Source: Clusia tigrina (taxonomy: Eukaryota > Arthropoda > Insecta > Diptera > Clusiidae). From it: 64,000 nt of DNA. The position numbers and the translations under genes are program-made. The notes beneath the pieces were generated by a model. It was given only the letters and a program-made list of their open reading frames with translations. It did not search any database and was not told the DNA's origin. The stretch spans positions 250,001 to 314,000 of the forward strand of contig CAKKTE020000188.1 in NCBI GenBank assembly GCA_920105625.2, in the 5' to 3' direction. Positions 43,458 to 56,746 of the stretch are shown in pieces; position 1 is the first letter of the stretch; every line of letters begins with the position of its first letter.

Positions 43458-43727
43458 ATGAGTTGGTGGAAAAAAGCAATAAGTATAGTGATGATAGCAA
43501 TTTCTGGCTATGAAGTGGGAAAAGAAGTGCAACAGAAGAATACAGAAGTTGTAAAATATATAGACAAATACCAAGAGAAAAGTGACAATCAAAACATCAA
43601 AACAATACCTTGGGAAATTATGTGTTTGATCGGAGCCTTGGTGCTAATAATGGCAATACATACGGCACTCAAAAACTATTTAAAACGAAGGATACAACGT
43701 GTGGAAACACCAGCGGTCAGGATCTAA
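43458..43727 (+). CDS. small membrane-type ORF upstream of gag
   Basis: 89 aa, ATG in the leader 200 bp after the PBS. It has a short N-terminal hydrophobic stretch (residues 6-18) and a clear membrane segment (about 51-68, WEIMCLIGALVLIMAIHTAL), with Lys-rich polar parts between and after. I do not know a function. Small leader ORFs occur in some 412/mdg1 relatives. It is intact while the element is truncated. Confidence 0.55.
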   Translation: MSWWKKAISIVMIAISGYEVGKEVQQKNTEVVKYIDKYQEKSDNQNIKTIPWEIMCLIGALVLIMAIHTALKNYLKRRIQRVETPAVRI

Positions 43728-43998
43728 ACTATCTGAAAAACTATCTGGAGAAGAATTGCAGCTTCGTAAAGGACAACAAAAAGATAAGAAATATATAAGA
43801 TAAGAAATATTATTAAATTCAATTTCACAATATAAAACTAATAGTTACAACTAAGTATTCACATTAAAAACACCGTGCAAGCAACAACACACAAATGACA
43901 AGAAAATAATATAAACAAATAGACAAAATTAAGCTTTTTATTAAAACATGTAAATTTATCAATGTTGCAATTTCCTAATTACGTATGGTCCATTTATT

Positions 43999-45234
43999 AT
44001 GTCCTCACCAATCACATGGGACGAAGTTTTGAGAAAATTGAATGAAATAAAGATCACTTTTGACAAATCGTACAAATGTTTAAATAAAACACCCCTACCA
44101 TCCAAAATTACTCAACTAAAACATATTGGTATTCTTGCATGTCAGCATAATACAATTGCCAATTTAGGTAGGACAATTTACCCGGTACTTAGCACAGACC
44201 ATAAGCTAGAATTCGAAAATTATTTCACTTCCATTAAAAATAGACTGAAAGTACTTTTTAATAAATTACAAGTACCAGAAGAAGTACCAACAAGTATAAC
44301 AAAATTACTTGACCTGACTATTCATTCATTACTTTGCAGCGAAAGCTCTGATACAGATACTGACTCATTAGAAGACACATTAAAAGAACAAAACGAAATA
44401 AACAATCTCAGCAATATGACACCTATCGAGTTCATTAACACTGCAACGAAATTGCTTCCAGAGTTTGATGGCAAAATTGAAAATTTAAATAAATTCATAA
44501 ACGCCATTGATTTATTGGAAACCATAAAAGAAACCCATGAAAACATAGCAATTTCATTAATAAAAACGAAATTAACTCACTCAGCAAGTACATTGATAAC
44601 AAACGAGAGTACTATTCAAGCAATCAAAAGCAAATTACTTGCAAACGTGAAATACGAATCTCCACAGAGTATTTCAGCCAGACTTAATACCGTAAAGCAG
44701 CATAATAAAAGCGACAGTGATTTTGCCAAAGAATTTGAAACTTTATCATTGCAATTGGAGCAATCATTTATTGCGGACGGTTTGACGACTGCACTAGCAA
44801 AAAGCTACTCCACTCAACATGCAGTGAAAACAATAAAAACAAATGCGAAATCTGAAGAGGTAAAATTGCTAATGAGGGCAGGTCAGTTCCCAACAGTAGG
44901 AGACGCTATTACAAAATTTCTTGAGTTAAGTTCGGAAAGTTCAGGAACTTTACAAGTAAATTACATCAACAAATATCGAAATTCCAACGTAAGATATAGG
45001 GGTCGTGGAAACAAATCATATCGTGGACAAAGAAGCTCTGCGAACCGGAATTATAATACACGGCGTAACGACTCTCACTCTGATAACAGAGACAACAATA
45101 ATAGAAATAGAAATTATGGACACAACAATAATTATAGAGGACGCAGACATAATAATGGAAACGTTCGGTATACAGAGGCGTCGGAAAACGGGGATGTCCC
45201 CCAGTCCGCCCAACTGGGGAATGTATCGAATTAA
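43999..45234 (+). CDS. gag: gag of the 412/mdg1-like element
   Basis: 411 aa, intact. The capsid-like helical region covers about 130-330 (TPIEFINTATKLLPEFDGKI..LNKFI). The C-terminal 80 residues are rich in Arg, Gly, Asn and Tyr (RGRGNKSYRGQR), acting as an RG-type nucleic-acid-binding tail instead of zinc knuckles, as in 412/mdg1. The frame overlaps pol in the -1 frame near 45185-45234. Confidence 0.85.
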   Translation: MSSPITWDEVLRKLNEIKITFDKSYKCLNKTPLPSKITQLKHIGILACQHNTIANLGRTIYPVLSTDHKLEFENYFTSIKNRLKVLFNKLQVPEEVPTSITKLLDLTIHSLLCSESSDTDTDSLEDTLKEQNEINNLSNMTPIEFINTATKLLPEFDGKIENLNKFINAIDLLETIKETHENIAISLIKTKLTHSASTLITNESTIQAIKSKLLANVKYESPQSISARLNTVKQHNKSDSDFAKEFETLSLQLEQSFIADGLTTALAKSYSTQHAVKTIKTNAKSEEVKLLMRAGQFPTVGDAITKFLELSSESSGTLQVNYINKYRNSNVRYRGRGNKSYRGQRSSANRNYNTRRNDSHSDNRDNNNRNRNYGHNNNYRGRRHNNGNVRYTEASENGDVPQSAQLGNVSN

Positions 45235-46475
45235 ATGAGCACAGAATTTTAAATGTAAACCTCTGTTTAAACAATTACATCAGAATAAAATCATCCTTAA
45301 GTCAGTCCACCTCTACATTTCTTTTAGATACAGGATCAGATATAAGTCTCTACAAAACAAACCATGTAGACAATGCTACAATAAATATAAATCAAATATT
45401 CAACCTCAGAGGTATAGGCAGTGGTACAATAAAAACACTCGGTGTCACACAAGCAAGTCTAAACATAAATAATTTAACAATATCTCATAATTTCCACATA
45501 GTGGATGATTCTTTCCCGCTACCTTGTGATGGTATAATAGGCTATGATTTCATAAAAAATTATAATTGTGTAGTAGACTACCAAAATTCTGGTCCAAGTT
45601 GGCTCATTATTAGGCCAAACTGTTTAAATATTGAACTAGAAATCGAAATATTGGATTCACATCAGGGGAAAATACTCTCACTCCCAGCAAGAGCGGAGGT
45701 CATTAGAAAAATCGACATAACAAGTACGGAAAATGACCTCTTAATACCCAATCAGGAACTTGAAGATGGTGTTTTCATAGCAAATACAATCGTTAATACA
45801 AAAAACCCATATGTTCGAATTATTAATACAACGGATAACAACCTTTTTTTGCAGCAAAACACAATAAGAACAGAAAACCTTGATGACTATTACATTGTTA
45901 AAATAGATAAACAAAATAACAATCAAGAACGACAAACCAAAATTTTGAATAAATTAGCAAACAACTGCCCAATACTTCATAGAGAAAAACTAGTTCAACT
46001 CGTTTCAAACTACACAGACGTATTTGCTTTAGAAAGCGATGCGTGTACATACAACAATTTTTATAAACAGAAATTACACTTAAACGAAAATAATCCGGTT
46101 TACATAAAAAACTATAGGACTCCTCATACTCATAAAGCCGAAATAAATAAACAAATAGAAAAACTGCTTAGAGATGATATCATTGAACCGTCAGTCTCAG
46201 AGTATAATAGCCCTATACTTTTAGTCCCGAAGAAATCCTTACCAAATTCCTCGGAGAAAAAATGGAGACTTGTAATAGACTATAGACAAGTCAATAAAAA
46301 ATTAGCATCAGACAAGTACCCATTGCCTAGAATTGACGATATCCTTGACCAGTTAGGTCGTGCGAAGTATTTTTCGTGTTTGGATTTGATTTCAGGTTTT
46401 CATCAAATAGAGCTTGAGGAAAATTCAAGAAACGTTACATCATTCTCAACCGAACAAGGATCCTTTAGATTCAAA
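45183..46475 (+). pseudogene. pol: pol (protease and partial RT), 3' truncated
   Basis: Open in the -1 frame relative to gag. The protease has STFLLDTGSDISLY near 45318 and DGIIGYDFIKNY near 45531. RT begins with HKAEINKQIEKLLRDDIIEPS, then RLVIDYRQVNKKL and FSCLDLISGFHQI, and ends at GSFRFKR just before the usual PFGL box. The catalytic YxDD, RNase H and integrase are lost. A downstream ATG at 45501 gives 376 aa, whose last ~45 residues are Helitron sequence in another frame. Confidence 0.85.
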
Positions 46476-46485
46476 AGATCGGGAG

Positions 46486-47135
46486 AATATGGAAAATCAT
46501 ATTTTGAAATGCCGCCAACTGCATCATCAGTATGTTGTAGATATGTATGCAAAAATAGAATCAGAGCGGCTATCATTTATTCGCCTAAATCAACGTCAAT
46601 TACGATCGGAGGAATATATTCATCTACGTGATGCAATTAATAATGATGGCAATTTAAATGATCTTGGCCGATTAAAAATTCTACCGGCAGCCCACGTCAT
46701 ATCTATGAATATTCACAAGATGCTATGACATACGTTCGCAATTATGGTCGTCCCGATTTATTCATCACATTTACTTGTAACCCTATTTGGAATGAAATTA
46801 AAAAATGTTTGTTGCCAGGACAATCGCAAAATGATCGTCATGACATCACAGCACGCGTATTTAAGCAGAAATTAAAGTCTCTGATGGATTTAATTGTAGA
46901 ATCTAATGTTTTTGGCTTAGTTCGTTGCTGGATGTATTCGATCGAATGGCAGAAAAGAGGATTGCCACATGTTCATATTCTAATTTGGTGTGTTGATAAA
47001 ATTCAGCCAAACGAAATCGATAATATTATTTCTGCTGAAATCCCAGACCCAACAATTGATCGAGAATTGTTCGAAATAATAACGAAGAATATGATACATG
47101 GCCCATGTGTTGCCTTTAATATGCATTCACCATGA
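46486..47135 (+). pseudogene. Helitron Rep, HUH-motif part
   Basis: 46486-46690 resumes with NHILKCRQLHHQYVVDMYAKIESERLSF, cut from the N-terminal part by the 412-like insertion. After a frame change near 46690, 46725-47135 gives DLFITFTCNP and GLPHVHILIW (the HUH metal-binding motif with both His present). The frame ends at a TGA where Helitrons usually have Cys (HSPCM-type), a single-base change. Rep nicks and joins DNA in rolling-circle transposition. Confidence 0.85.
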
Positions 47136-48300
47136 ATGATTAATGGCAAGTGTTCTAAGCGATATCCAAGACAATTGATTCCAGAAACAATAACAGGCAA
47201 TGATGGATACCCTCAATATCGCCGACGTTCACCAGATAACAATGGTAGATCCATTACATTAAAAGTACGAAACATTGATATCGAGATTGATAATAGATGG
47301 GTAGTGCCATATTCACCATTTTATCGAAAATATATAAAGCACATATAAACGTTGAATATTGCAATTCCGTTAAATCAATCAAATATATTTGTAAATATGT
47401 AAACAAAGGCAGTGATATGGCCATTTATGGAGTGGCACCTGAAGATAAGCTAGATGAAATCACACAATATCAAATGGGAAGATACATTAGCAGCAACGAA
47501 GCAGTTTGGCGCATATTCTCTTTTCCAATTCATGAGAGGTATCCGACTGTAGTTCATTTGGCAGTTCATTTAGAAAATGGACAGCGAGTATATTTTACAG
47601 CAGAAAATGTGATCGAGCGAGCAGCACAACCACCAGCAACAACATTGACTGCATTCTTTTCATTGTGCCAAATTGATGACTTCGCTAAGACGCTACTGTA
47701 TAATGAGGTTCCGCGATATTTTACATGGAATGTATCCACAAAACAATTCCAACGTCGCAAACAAGGGAAAATAGTAGCTGACCACCCAAATGTATTTTCA
47801 AGTGATGCTTTAGGTCGACTATACACTGTACATCCAAATAATGATGAATGCTATTACTTGCGTTTGCTTTTGATTCATATACGTGGTCCGACATCATTTC
47901 AAAATTTGAAAACCATAAATAATATATTGTGTGAATCATATCGGGACGCCTGCCAAAAATTAAATTTACTCGAGAACGATGACCATTGGGAAAATTCACT
48001 TGCCGATGCCTCACTGGCTGCTTCTCCATATCAAATTCGTATATTATTCGCAATTATAATATCAACATGCGGTCCATCAAAACCTTTAGAACTGTGGGAA
48101 AAATATAAAAATGCAATGACAGATGACATTTTATATCAAGCGCGTAATGCAACTGCAAGTCCAGGATTAGAATACTCTCCTGAGATGTATAATCAAGCAT
48201 TAATATACATTGAGGATATTTGTTTAGTAATGGTGAATAAAACTTTGAATACATTGGGAATGACATCTCCAAATCGAGCCGTTACGGAAGTTGTTGCGCA
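47136..48300 (+). pseudogene. Helitron Rep, tyrosine part and post-Rep region
   Basis: 47136-47330 continues after the stop with NGKCSKRYPRQ and IEIDNRWVVPYSPF. After a frame change, 47297-48300 gives SIKYICKYVNKGSD, holding the catalytic Tyr pair region (KYICKYVNKG), then the long linker domain with EAVWRIFSFPIHERYP and HLENGQRVYF. It runs to LGMTSPNRAV, where the helicase should start, and there meets a deletion. Otherwise reads well. Confidence 0.85.
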
Positions 48301-49111
48301 TACAATTACAAAATCATGCATCAGCCTGTTTATTTGCACGTCAATTATTGGATATTGGAAATGGCAAAATTGCTATGGACAATGCAACAGGACTCATCAC
48401 ATTGCCTGCAGATTGTTGTGTTATAAATGAATCAAAAGAAGGCTTCATTTCACGTGTATATCCCAATATTGAGCGCAATTTTACCAATCACCAATGGCTA
48501 ATTGATCGCGCTATATTGGCAGCCAAAAACAAAGATGTTTGCGATATTAATGTTGATATTCAAAATAAAATAAGCGGAGAAATAAAAACATATAATTCCA
48601 TTGATTGTGTTAATGATCCTGATGAAATTGTTAATTACCCAATTGAATTCTTAAATTCGCTTGACTTGCCAGGAACTCCACCTCACATGCTGCAGTTAAA
48701 AGTCGGTGTACCAATAATTCTATTACGCAATTTAAATCCACCACGGCTTTGTAATGGAACAAGATTAGCTATAAAAAAATTATTAAATAACATTATAGAA
48801 GCAACTATATTAAATGGTATATTAAGTACAAAGGTGAAGTCGTATTGATTCCACGTATACCAATAATGCCCGCAGATATGCCGTTTTCATTTAAACGCAT
48901 ACAATTTCCAGTACATCTGGCATTTGCTATGACCATAAATAAATCCCAAGGTCAATCGCTGCAAGTATGTGGATTGAATCTTGAAACACCATGCTTCTCA
49001 CATGGACAACTATACGTTGGATGCTCACGTGTTGGTAACCCATCATCATTATTCGTATTCGCTAATGAAGGTAAAACCAAAAACGTAGTTCATCGAAAAG
49101 CATTGCAGTAA
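48291..49111 (+). pseudogene. Helitron Pif1-like helicase, C-terminal part only
   Basis: 48291-48848 has ARQLLDIGNGKI, NHQWLIDRAILAAKN and GTPPHMLQLKVGVPIILLRNL. A frame change near 48845 leads to 48845-49111 with FAMTINKSQGQSL and LYVGCSRVGNPSSL, the last helicase motifs. The Walker A (GKT), Walker B and motif III regions of a Pif1 helicase are absent between PNRAV and this part, about 220 residues by family expectation. Confidence 0.85.
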
Positions 49112-49115
49112 ATAT

Positions 49116-49349
49116 ATATTTATAATTTAAATAAAATATGTAAAACATAATTTATAATTATAAACATTTAAATTTTTACATTTTAAAATACATAAAATAT
49201 AAAAAAAAACATAAACTGTGTGTGTTATTACAATTTTGATTTTTGGATTTTTGAATAAAACATTTTTTTCTATTATATAAATAACTAAAAACACTGATTT
49301 TGATTTTCTTCGAGAGGCAGTTCAAAATAAAAGAAAACTTTGGGGCCCG
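49116..49349. other. AT-rich post-Helitron sequence
   Basis: No ORF or motif supported. It could contain the Helitron 3' end, but I cannot identify a convincing CTRR hairpin. Confidence 0.4.
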
Positions 49350-49351
49350 GC

Positions 49352-49728
49352 ACCGAGAACCATCACCGTCTACCGTATCTACGCGTAGTGGCTGTGCCGC
49401 GTGTTTTGTACAATGCTCTGTACTGCTGCGCAAGCGCATGGCGATAATACTCTTTTCGTGTGTTTTCTCGCGTACCGAGAACCAGCACCGTCTATCGTTC
49501 CCCTGCGCAGCGGATGGCAGCGGACGCTGTTGCAGCGTATTCCGTACAATGCTTTGAACCGCTGCGTTAGGGCATGGCGCCAATGCTCTCCGTCTTGTGT
49601 TTTCTCACGCACCGAGAACCAGCACCGTCTATCGTTCCCCTGCGCAGCGGATGGCAGCGGACGCGGTTGCAGCGTATTCCGTACAATGCTGTGCACCGCT
49701 GCGCTAACGCATGGCGCCAATGCTAAGA
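49352..49728. repeat. GC-rich tandem repeat, three units of ~121-138 bp
   Basis: Units start ACCGAGAACCA at 49352, 49473 and 49611. Each goes on through CACCGTCTA, CGCAGCGGATGGCAGCGG (units 2-3), TACAATGCT and GCATGGCG. Far more GC-rich than its surroundings. The last unit stops where an integrase fragment begins. Confidence 0.85.
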
Positions 49729-49812
49729 AAAAAAGATAACATACAAAATAGGGGACCTTGTTGCTATAAAGAGGACTCAATTTGTTGCCTGGAAAAAACT
49801 CATCAGCGAACA
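49726..49812 (+). pseudogene. gypsy integrase fragment, inverted relative to 51196-51282
   Basis: About 85 bp reading [14 protein letters not shown] on the plus strand is the reverse complement of the integrase segment at 51196-51282 with a handful of mismatches. Both end in TATATA tracts facing each other across the mariner. Confidence 0.85.
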
Positions 49813-52260
<2,448 letters not shown>

Positions 52261-52262
52261 AC

Positions 52263-52625
52263 TTATTTTGGCGCTCTGCTCAGAGCGTCCACATGTCTCA
52301 TAGAGGTACCTTTTCTGTGTTCAATCGTATATTGGAAGTCCTGTAGATAAATTATCCATCTTGTTATTGCTGGTGATAAGTCGCTTTTACTTGTAGCGCT
52401 TTTAAATGCTTGACAATCAGTTATTAATTTAAATTTCCTTCCGAGCAAATAATGCCTCAGTTTTTGTACCGCTAAATACGCTGCTTAAATTTCCAGATAG
52501 AAACTATGAAGCTGGCTCTCTTCTGGCATACACTTCTTACTCCAAAAATAAATCGGGTGTAACTTGTCGTCGAACTTCTGGAGAAAAATTGCTCCAAAAC
52601 CATCTTTGCTGTCGGGGAGAAAACT
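52263..52625 (-). pseudogene. pol: gypsy element C RNase H
   Basis: 52263-52448 reads GRKFKLITDCQAFKS and ends in MRHVDALSRAPK, the RNase H end of gypsy pol. Upstream sequence to 52625 is degenerate but still contains QKFDDKLHPIYF-like and PEESQLHSFY-like stretches. Confidence 0.75.
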
Positions 52626-52626
52626 C

Positions 52627-53968
52627 TCAAAACCGGCTGTTTCGTGAGTTTATTCTTAATATTTCAATCACGTTTATTTCAGCTTGTCCTATTTCTAATT
52701 TTGAGTTTTTTCTGAGCAGGTCTGTCAACGGTTTCGTTATTATTGCGTAGTTTTGTACAAATTTACGGAAGTATCCTGTGAGTCCGAGGAGTGATTGCAG
52801 TTTCTTAATGTTGTTTGGCACGGGAAAATTCTTTATAGCCAAACATTTTTCAGCATCCGGAGATATACTGCCATTTTTAATCGTTAGTCCTAAGTAAACG
52901 ACTTCCGTTTGTAAAAACTTACATTTTTTCTATTTTATTCGTAGTCCATGTTGCGCCGCTACCTGCAAGACCACACGTAGCTTGCGTATACCGTCTTCTT
53001 CATCCTTTGAATAAATAATTACGTCATCCATATACATCTGCATGATGTTTTCACGAACTAATTTCCAAAAAACGTGATTTATAAAGCTTAAGAAAAGCAC
53101 CAAAGGGTGCTCTGTTAAATTCAAAAACCCGGTCTCTGGTAATGAGCGCTGTATATTTTTTGGACTCTACGCTTATATGGACGTGGAAGAATTCGTTTTC
53201 GAGATCCAATGTGGTAAATATTCTTGAGCTCTCAAACGATTCAACCACTTCATCCATCAATGGCACTGGAAATACGTCCTTCTGTACCTGCTTGTTAAGA
53301 TCGCGATAATCGACACAGACGCACTTGCTTCCATATTTTTTATTCGCGACAACTACCCGACTGAAAAATTCTGAGTTTGATGGCCTTATTATTCCATTTT
53401 TTAGCCAATCTTCCACCTGGTCACTTACCGCCTTCTGCTCCAACAACGGCAATCTTCTCGGTGTATGTCTTTTAACTCGTTTATCGATTAATATAATTTT
53501 CATGTTTATCGGGCTTATCGCATCTTTGTTAGGTTTGTATTGTTCGACAATTTTTTCTTTTTGTTTCTGATGTTTTATTGGCGCTTCAAATTTCTCTTTG
53601 TTGATCATAATATTCATTATTGAATGTTCATAGCTGTCATCGAGAAAACTTTTGAACGTATACCCCTTTTCACTATAATCGTAACTGAATTTGCCAATGT
53701 AGTCGAAGCCTAAGATGACTTCATATTTCGATACATTGTTCGGAACAACAACAAAATTGTGAATACACTTCAAATTGTCGACAGTAATTTCAGCTTCAAA
53801 AATGCCGATTGCTTTTACCTTAACATTTCCTATGCCTGTCACACCGTTTTCGTATTCCCTGAATTCGGCGTTTATACTTTTCGAAGTTTTTTCATTCATA
53901 ACCGATATTTCTGCGCCGCTGTCAAATTTTCTTCGTTTATTTTTATCTGCTTTAACATTTTTTCGCAA
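52627..53968 (-). pseudogene. pol: gypsy element C protease and reverse transcriptase
   Basis: 53051-53968 (305 aa) has the protease FDSGAEISVMNE, KYEVILGFDYIG, then RT with NGIIRPSNSEF, CVCVDYRDLNKQV and FTTLDLENEFFH. After a frameshift, 52930-53124 carries the catalytic MYMDDVIIYS. 52627-52842 has LQSLLGLTGYFRKFV of the thumb/connection. Decayed, but motif order is normal. Confidence 0.85.
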
Positions 53969-53974
53969 CGATAT

Positions 53975-54070
53975 TGACTTCGTTTGCTTTGTTTTCTTTG
54001 GGCAGTTTCTGAGGGCAGTTTTTCGAAATGTGGTTTGATCCGTTACAGCGAAAACATTTTATTGGTGCTT
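53975..54070 (-). pseudogene. gag: gypsy element C gag zinc knuckle
   Basis: The minus strand encodes KCFRCNGSNHISKNC, a CCHC knuckle, followed by Lys-rich sequence leading to the protease frame. It is cut upstream by mariner sequence. Confidence 0.7.
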
Positions 54071-55048
54071 TACACTCGCTCTTGCCGAACAAACACTGCA
54101 ACAATACCATCAACAGGAAGGCCAAAAGAGGTGGTTACTGAAGAAAATATCAAGAAAATCCTCGATATCGTTATGAATGATCGCCGAGTCAAGTTGCGTG
54201 AGATTGTTGAAATGGTAAACATATCATATGAACGTGTGTTCAACATTTTGCATGAACATTTGCATATGAAAAAGCTATCGGCAAGATGGGTGCCGCGTTT
54301 GCTCAGTGTCGAACAAAAACGAGTTCGACAGACCACTTCACAGCGGTGTTTGGACATGATATAGCGTAATCCTGTTGATTTTTGGCGTCGATTAATAACT
54401 GTTGATGGAACGTGGGTCCACCACTACACACCTGAAATCAAAAATCAATCGAAACAATGGGTGGAAGCTGGTGGAAGTGCTCCGAAGAAGGCGAAGGCAG
54501 TGAAATCGGCTGGCAAGGTTGTGGCCACTGTATTTTGGGATGCATTGGGAATATTGCTCATCGATTAGCTTGAAAAAGGATCCACAATCACAGGAAAGTA
54601 TTATCGTGCATTATTGGATCAATTGATTGATGCAATCAAGGAAAAACGACCACATTTAAAGAAGAAAAAAATGCTCTTTCTTCAAGACAACGCACCGGTT
54701 CACACAGCAGTAGATACGATGCTAAAATTACGTGAAATACACTTCGAATCGGTTAATCATCCACCTTATAGTCCAGATTAAGCTCCTAGTGACTTTTTCC
54801 TGTTTCCAAACTTGAAAAAATGGCTCGCAGGAAAAAGATTCATCTCAAACGAAGAAGTGATTACCGAAACTAACGTGTATTTTGAGGGGTTCCCTAAATC
54901 GTATTATTCAGATGGTATAAAAAAGCTGGTATAAACGTCTTACTATGTGTGTCGAAGTAAAAGGAGACTATGTTGAGAAATAAATGGTTTTTGAAAAAAA
55001 AAATGTTTTTGCCTATTTAGGTAGCTTCAATATCAATCCGCCCTCGTA
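54071..55048 (+). pseudogene. mariner transposase, 5' truncated, with stops
   Basis: It begins around STGRPKEVVTEENIKKIL, missing the first helix-turn-helix and left terminal repeat. Second HTH: RRVKLREIVEMVNISYERVFNIL. Catalytic blocks: TVDGTWVHHYTPE (first D present; the following E has become G), LFLQDNAPVHTA (second D) and PPYSPD (third D), giving the D,D34D arrangement. At least three in-frame stops lie after CLDMI, at LLID-stop-LEKG and after YSPD. The right end ATATCAATCCGCCCTCGTA (to 55048) is a terminal repeat followed by TA. Confidence 0.85.
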
Positions 55049-55112
55049 TACTGCATCGATAAAAACTTTTTGCTGTTTTTGTCATTGTAGGGTATGTTGA
55101 GAAGTTAGGCTG

Positions 55113-55126
55113 GCAGGATCGCCATG
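55113..55126 (-). promoter_or_regulatory. primer binding site next to LTR
   Basis: TGGCAGGATCGCCA on the plus strand, the same 14-mer as at 36823 and 56681-56746, here adjacent to TGTAGG. It suggests the LTR to its right ends here in minus orientation. Confidence 0.6.
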
Positions 55127-55803
55127 TAGGATATGTTGATTGTTGGTCACGCAGGATCGGCATTCAATTCATTTGCAGATTCTATACAATGTATAGATGC
55201 AAAAGAGCACTATAAAGAAGAAATGCCTGACACGAAGCGGAAAGACGCCCTCAGTAAAGTTTTTGACCGGCAGAGTGTGCCGTTGGCCAAGCTATTGTTT
55301 GTGCTGTTCTAAGTCTTTCCTGACTTAGAGCACGAGAGATACAAGAATACACTAATGCGAGTAGCAGTTTCAGTTGTCTTCAGATTAACTCTGGTTTATT
55401 TGGTGGCTCGCTGGCCCTTTTATATTATTGAATTCTTATTGTTTTCTTATTCTAACTAACATAAAATATATCTATCTTATTTCTACTAGTTACAAATCAT
55501 ATTCCCGAAATTAGTCTTAAGTATCGGATTACCGATATTATTCATTGACGAATCATCGTCTTTGTTTATATTAATAATTTTGAGTGCAAGTTCAGGGCTA
55601 AAGTCACTGCACTGTCCAATATGCATACGCTGCTGCAATATAGGCAGCGTGTGTTATTGCACCACCAAAATGCTAGTCTAGCGTATTTGGGTATTGAGTG
55701 CAATTGCGCACGTCGCGCTATTGTCAGTTTGTTTGCATATGCGACTTGTTGCTGTGCTTATGACGATGTATGGTGTCAGTGTACACTTGTTTGGTACACT
55801 ACA
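55127..55803 (-). repeat. LTR of a 412-like element (relative of the 56.7-kb family)
   Basis: The right end GTACACTACACCCTCACCCTT parallels the LTR end ATACACTACACCCTTATCC at 57314. The left end TGTAGG adjoins a PBS. The interior differs from the 56747-57322 LTR. It serves as 3' LTR for the integrase remnant at 56130-56725. The left boundary is inferred from the PBS only. Confidence 0.5.
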
Positions 55804-56129
55804 CCCTCACCCTTAAGAGAAAAATTAGGGGTGTTAGCGAACAATTTTTCTGGAAATATGGTTTGTGTTGTATTACAATTGTCTTATGTTATGGATTTGT
55901 TACATGATTTTCATATCTTCTAATAATTGGTATTGTTTCTTTATAAATTGTTTCTTATTATTATAGTTACATTGTAGCGTTTTTAATTATATAGTTAAAA
56001 TTACAAATTATGTAGTTTTGATATAATTACATATACTTATGATTACTAATTACATTGTTTTGATTACATATTATGATACTTTTAATTATAAATCTTATTG
56101 TATAAATTTATATTACATTATATGGCTTT
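55804..56129. other. AT-rich spacer between LTR and integrase remnant
   Basis: It starts with a likely polypurine tract on the minus strand (CTTAAGGGTGAGGG). Otherwise low-complexity TTA/ATT-rich sequence, no ORF. Confidence 0.45.
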
Positions 56130-56725
56130 AATTGATTATTATGTACTTTCTTAGGTGTACCATTATATTCTATTAATGAATTTACTCCTAACTTATCTAG
56201 TATTTTATATGATTCTTCATATGGATTCATATTCTTTTTCCTATTTTCTACTTTTTATAGAACTAAATCTCCTATTTCTACATTAAGTGTATTCGTACTA
56301 GTTTTTGAGTCAGTTAGTGTGCGTTTTTGTTTTGCTTTCATTAGCATTTGTTTTGCCTTTTCGTGGGCTTAGCGTAATCTCGCTTTTAGCTCGTTGGCGT
56401 AATTTTCAAAGTTGTAAATTTTTGTGTTACTTTCTATTACTTCATTGGGTAAACCTGGGAGTTTCCCATATATTAATTCATATGGCGTGTAGCCCGTGTC
56501 AACATGTGGCATTGTGTTGTAAGTGAAAGTGAAGTAGGGAATCCACTTATCCCATTCGTCGTCGTTTGTCGATGTCAGTAGGAATTCATTCAAAACTCTG
56601 TGGTTGCGTTCTAGTGAGCCTATCGTTTGGTGGTGGTACGGTGTCGAAAATTTTTGTTGTATTTTGAGCAGTGCACATATTGTAAAGATGGCAGGATCGC
56701 CATGTAAAGATGGCAGGATCGCCAT
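56130..56725 (-). pseudogene. pol: 412-like integrase C-terminal remnant
   Basis: 56369-56725 carries FSTPYHHQTIGSLERNHRVLNEF (catalytic E in the ERNHR block) and HVDTGYTPYELIYGKLP, clearly related to the integrase at 57407-58811. 56130-56368, with one stop, holds the C-terminal end including NVEIGDLV and KVHNNQLKPY. Its 5' side joins directly to PBS repeats, so everything from leader to mid-integrase is deleted. The first ~15 residues of the ORF are translated PBS repeat, not pol. Confidence 0.8.
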
Positions 56726-56746
56726 GTAAAGATGGCAGGATCGCCA
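56681..56746 (-). repeat. three 22-bp LTR-end/PBS units
   Basis: Three exact units at 56681-56702, 56703-56724 and 56725-56746. Each is the 8-base LTR terminus (TGTAAAGA on plus) plus the 14-base PBS (TGGCAGGATCGCCA). They abut the LTR at 56747. Confidence 0.92.

Larger units (their letters stand above)
42877..46485 (+). mobile_element. 412/mdg1-like LTR element, 3' truncated, inside the Helitron
   Basis: 5' LTR, tRNA-Arg-type PBS, small membrane ORF, gag and pol up to the middle of RT are present on the plus strand. The reading ends near 46475 and Helitron Rep sequence resumes. The 3' part of pol and the 3' LTR are missing, so a deletion joined RT to the Helitron. Confidence 0.85.
40948..49115 (+). 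mobile_element. Helitron, interrupted and internally deleted
   Basis: The 5' end TCTACATACGC followed by CTCAAAAACTACTGGACCGA is typical of insect Helitrons, which begin with TC and insert at AT sites. Rep (HUH and tyrosine motifs) and the end of a Pif1-like helicase follow on the plus strand. A 412-like element interrupts it from 42877 to about 46485. The 3' CTRR end is not located with confidence; it could be as far as 49735. Confidence 0.85.

Noticed and set aside
54071..55048. Active mariner
   Set aside because: The left end is missing and at least three stops interrupt the transposase.
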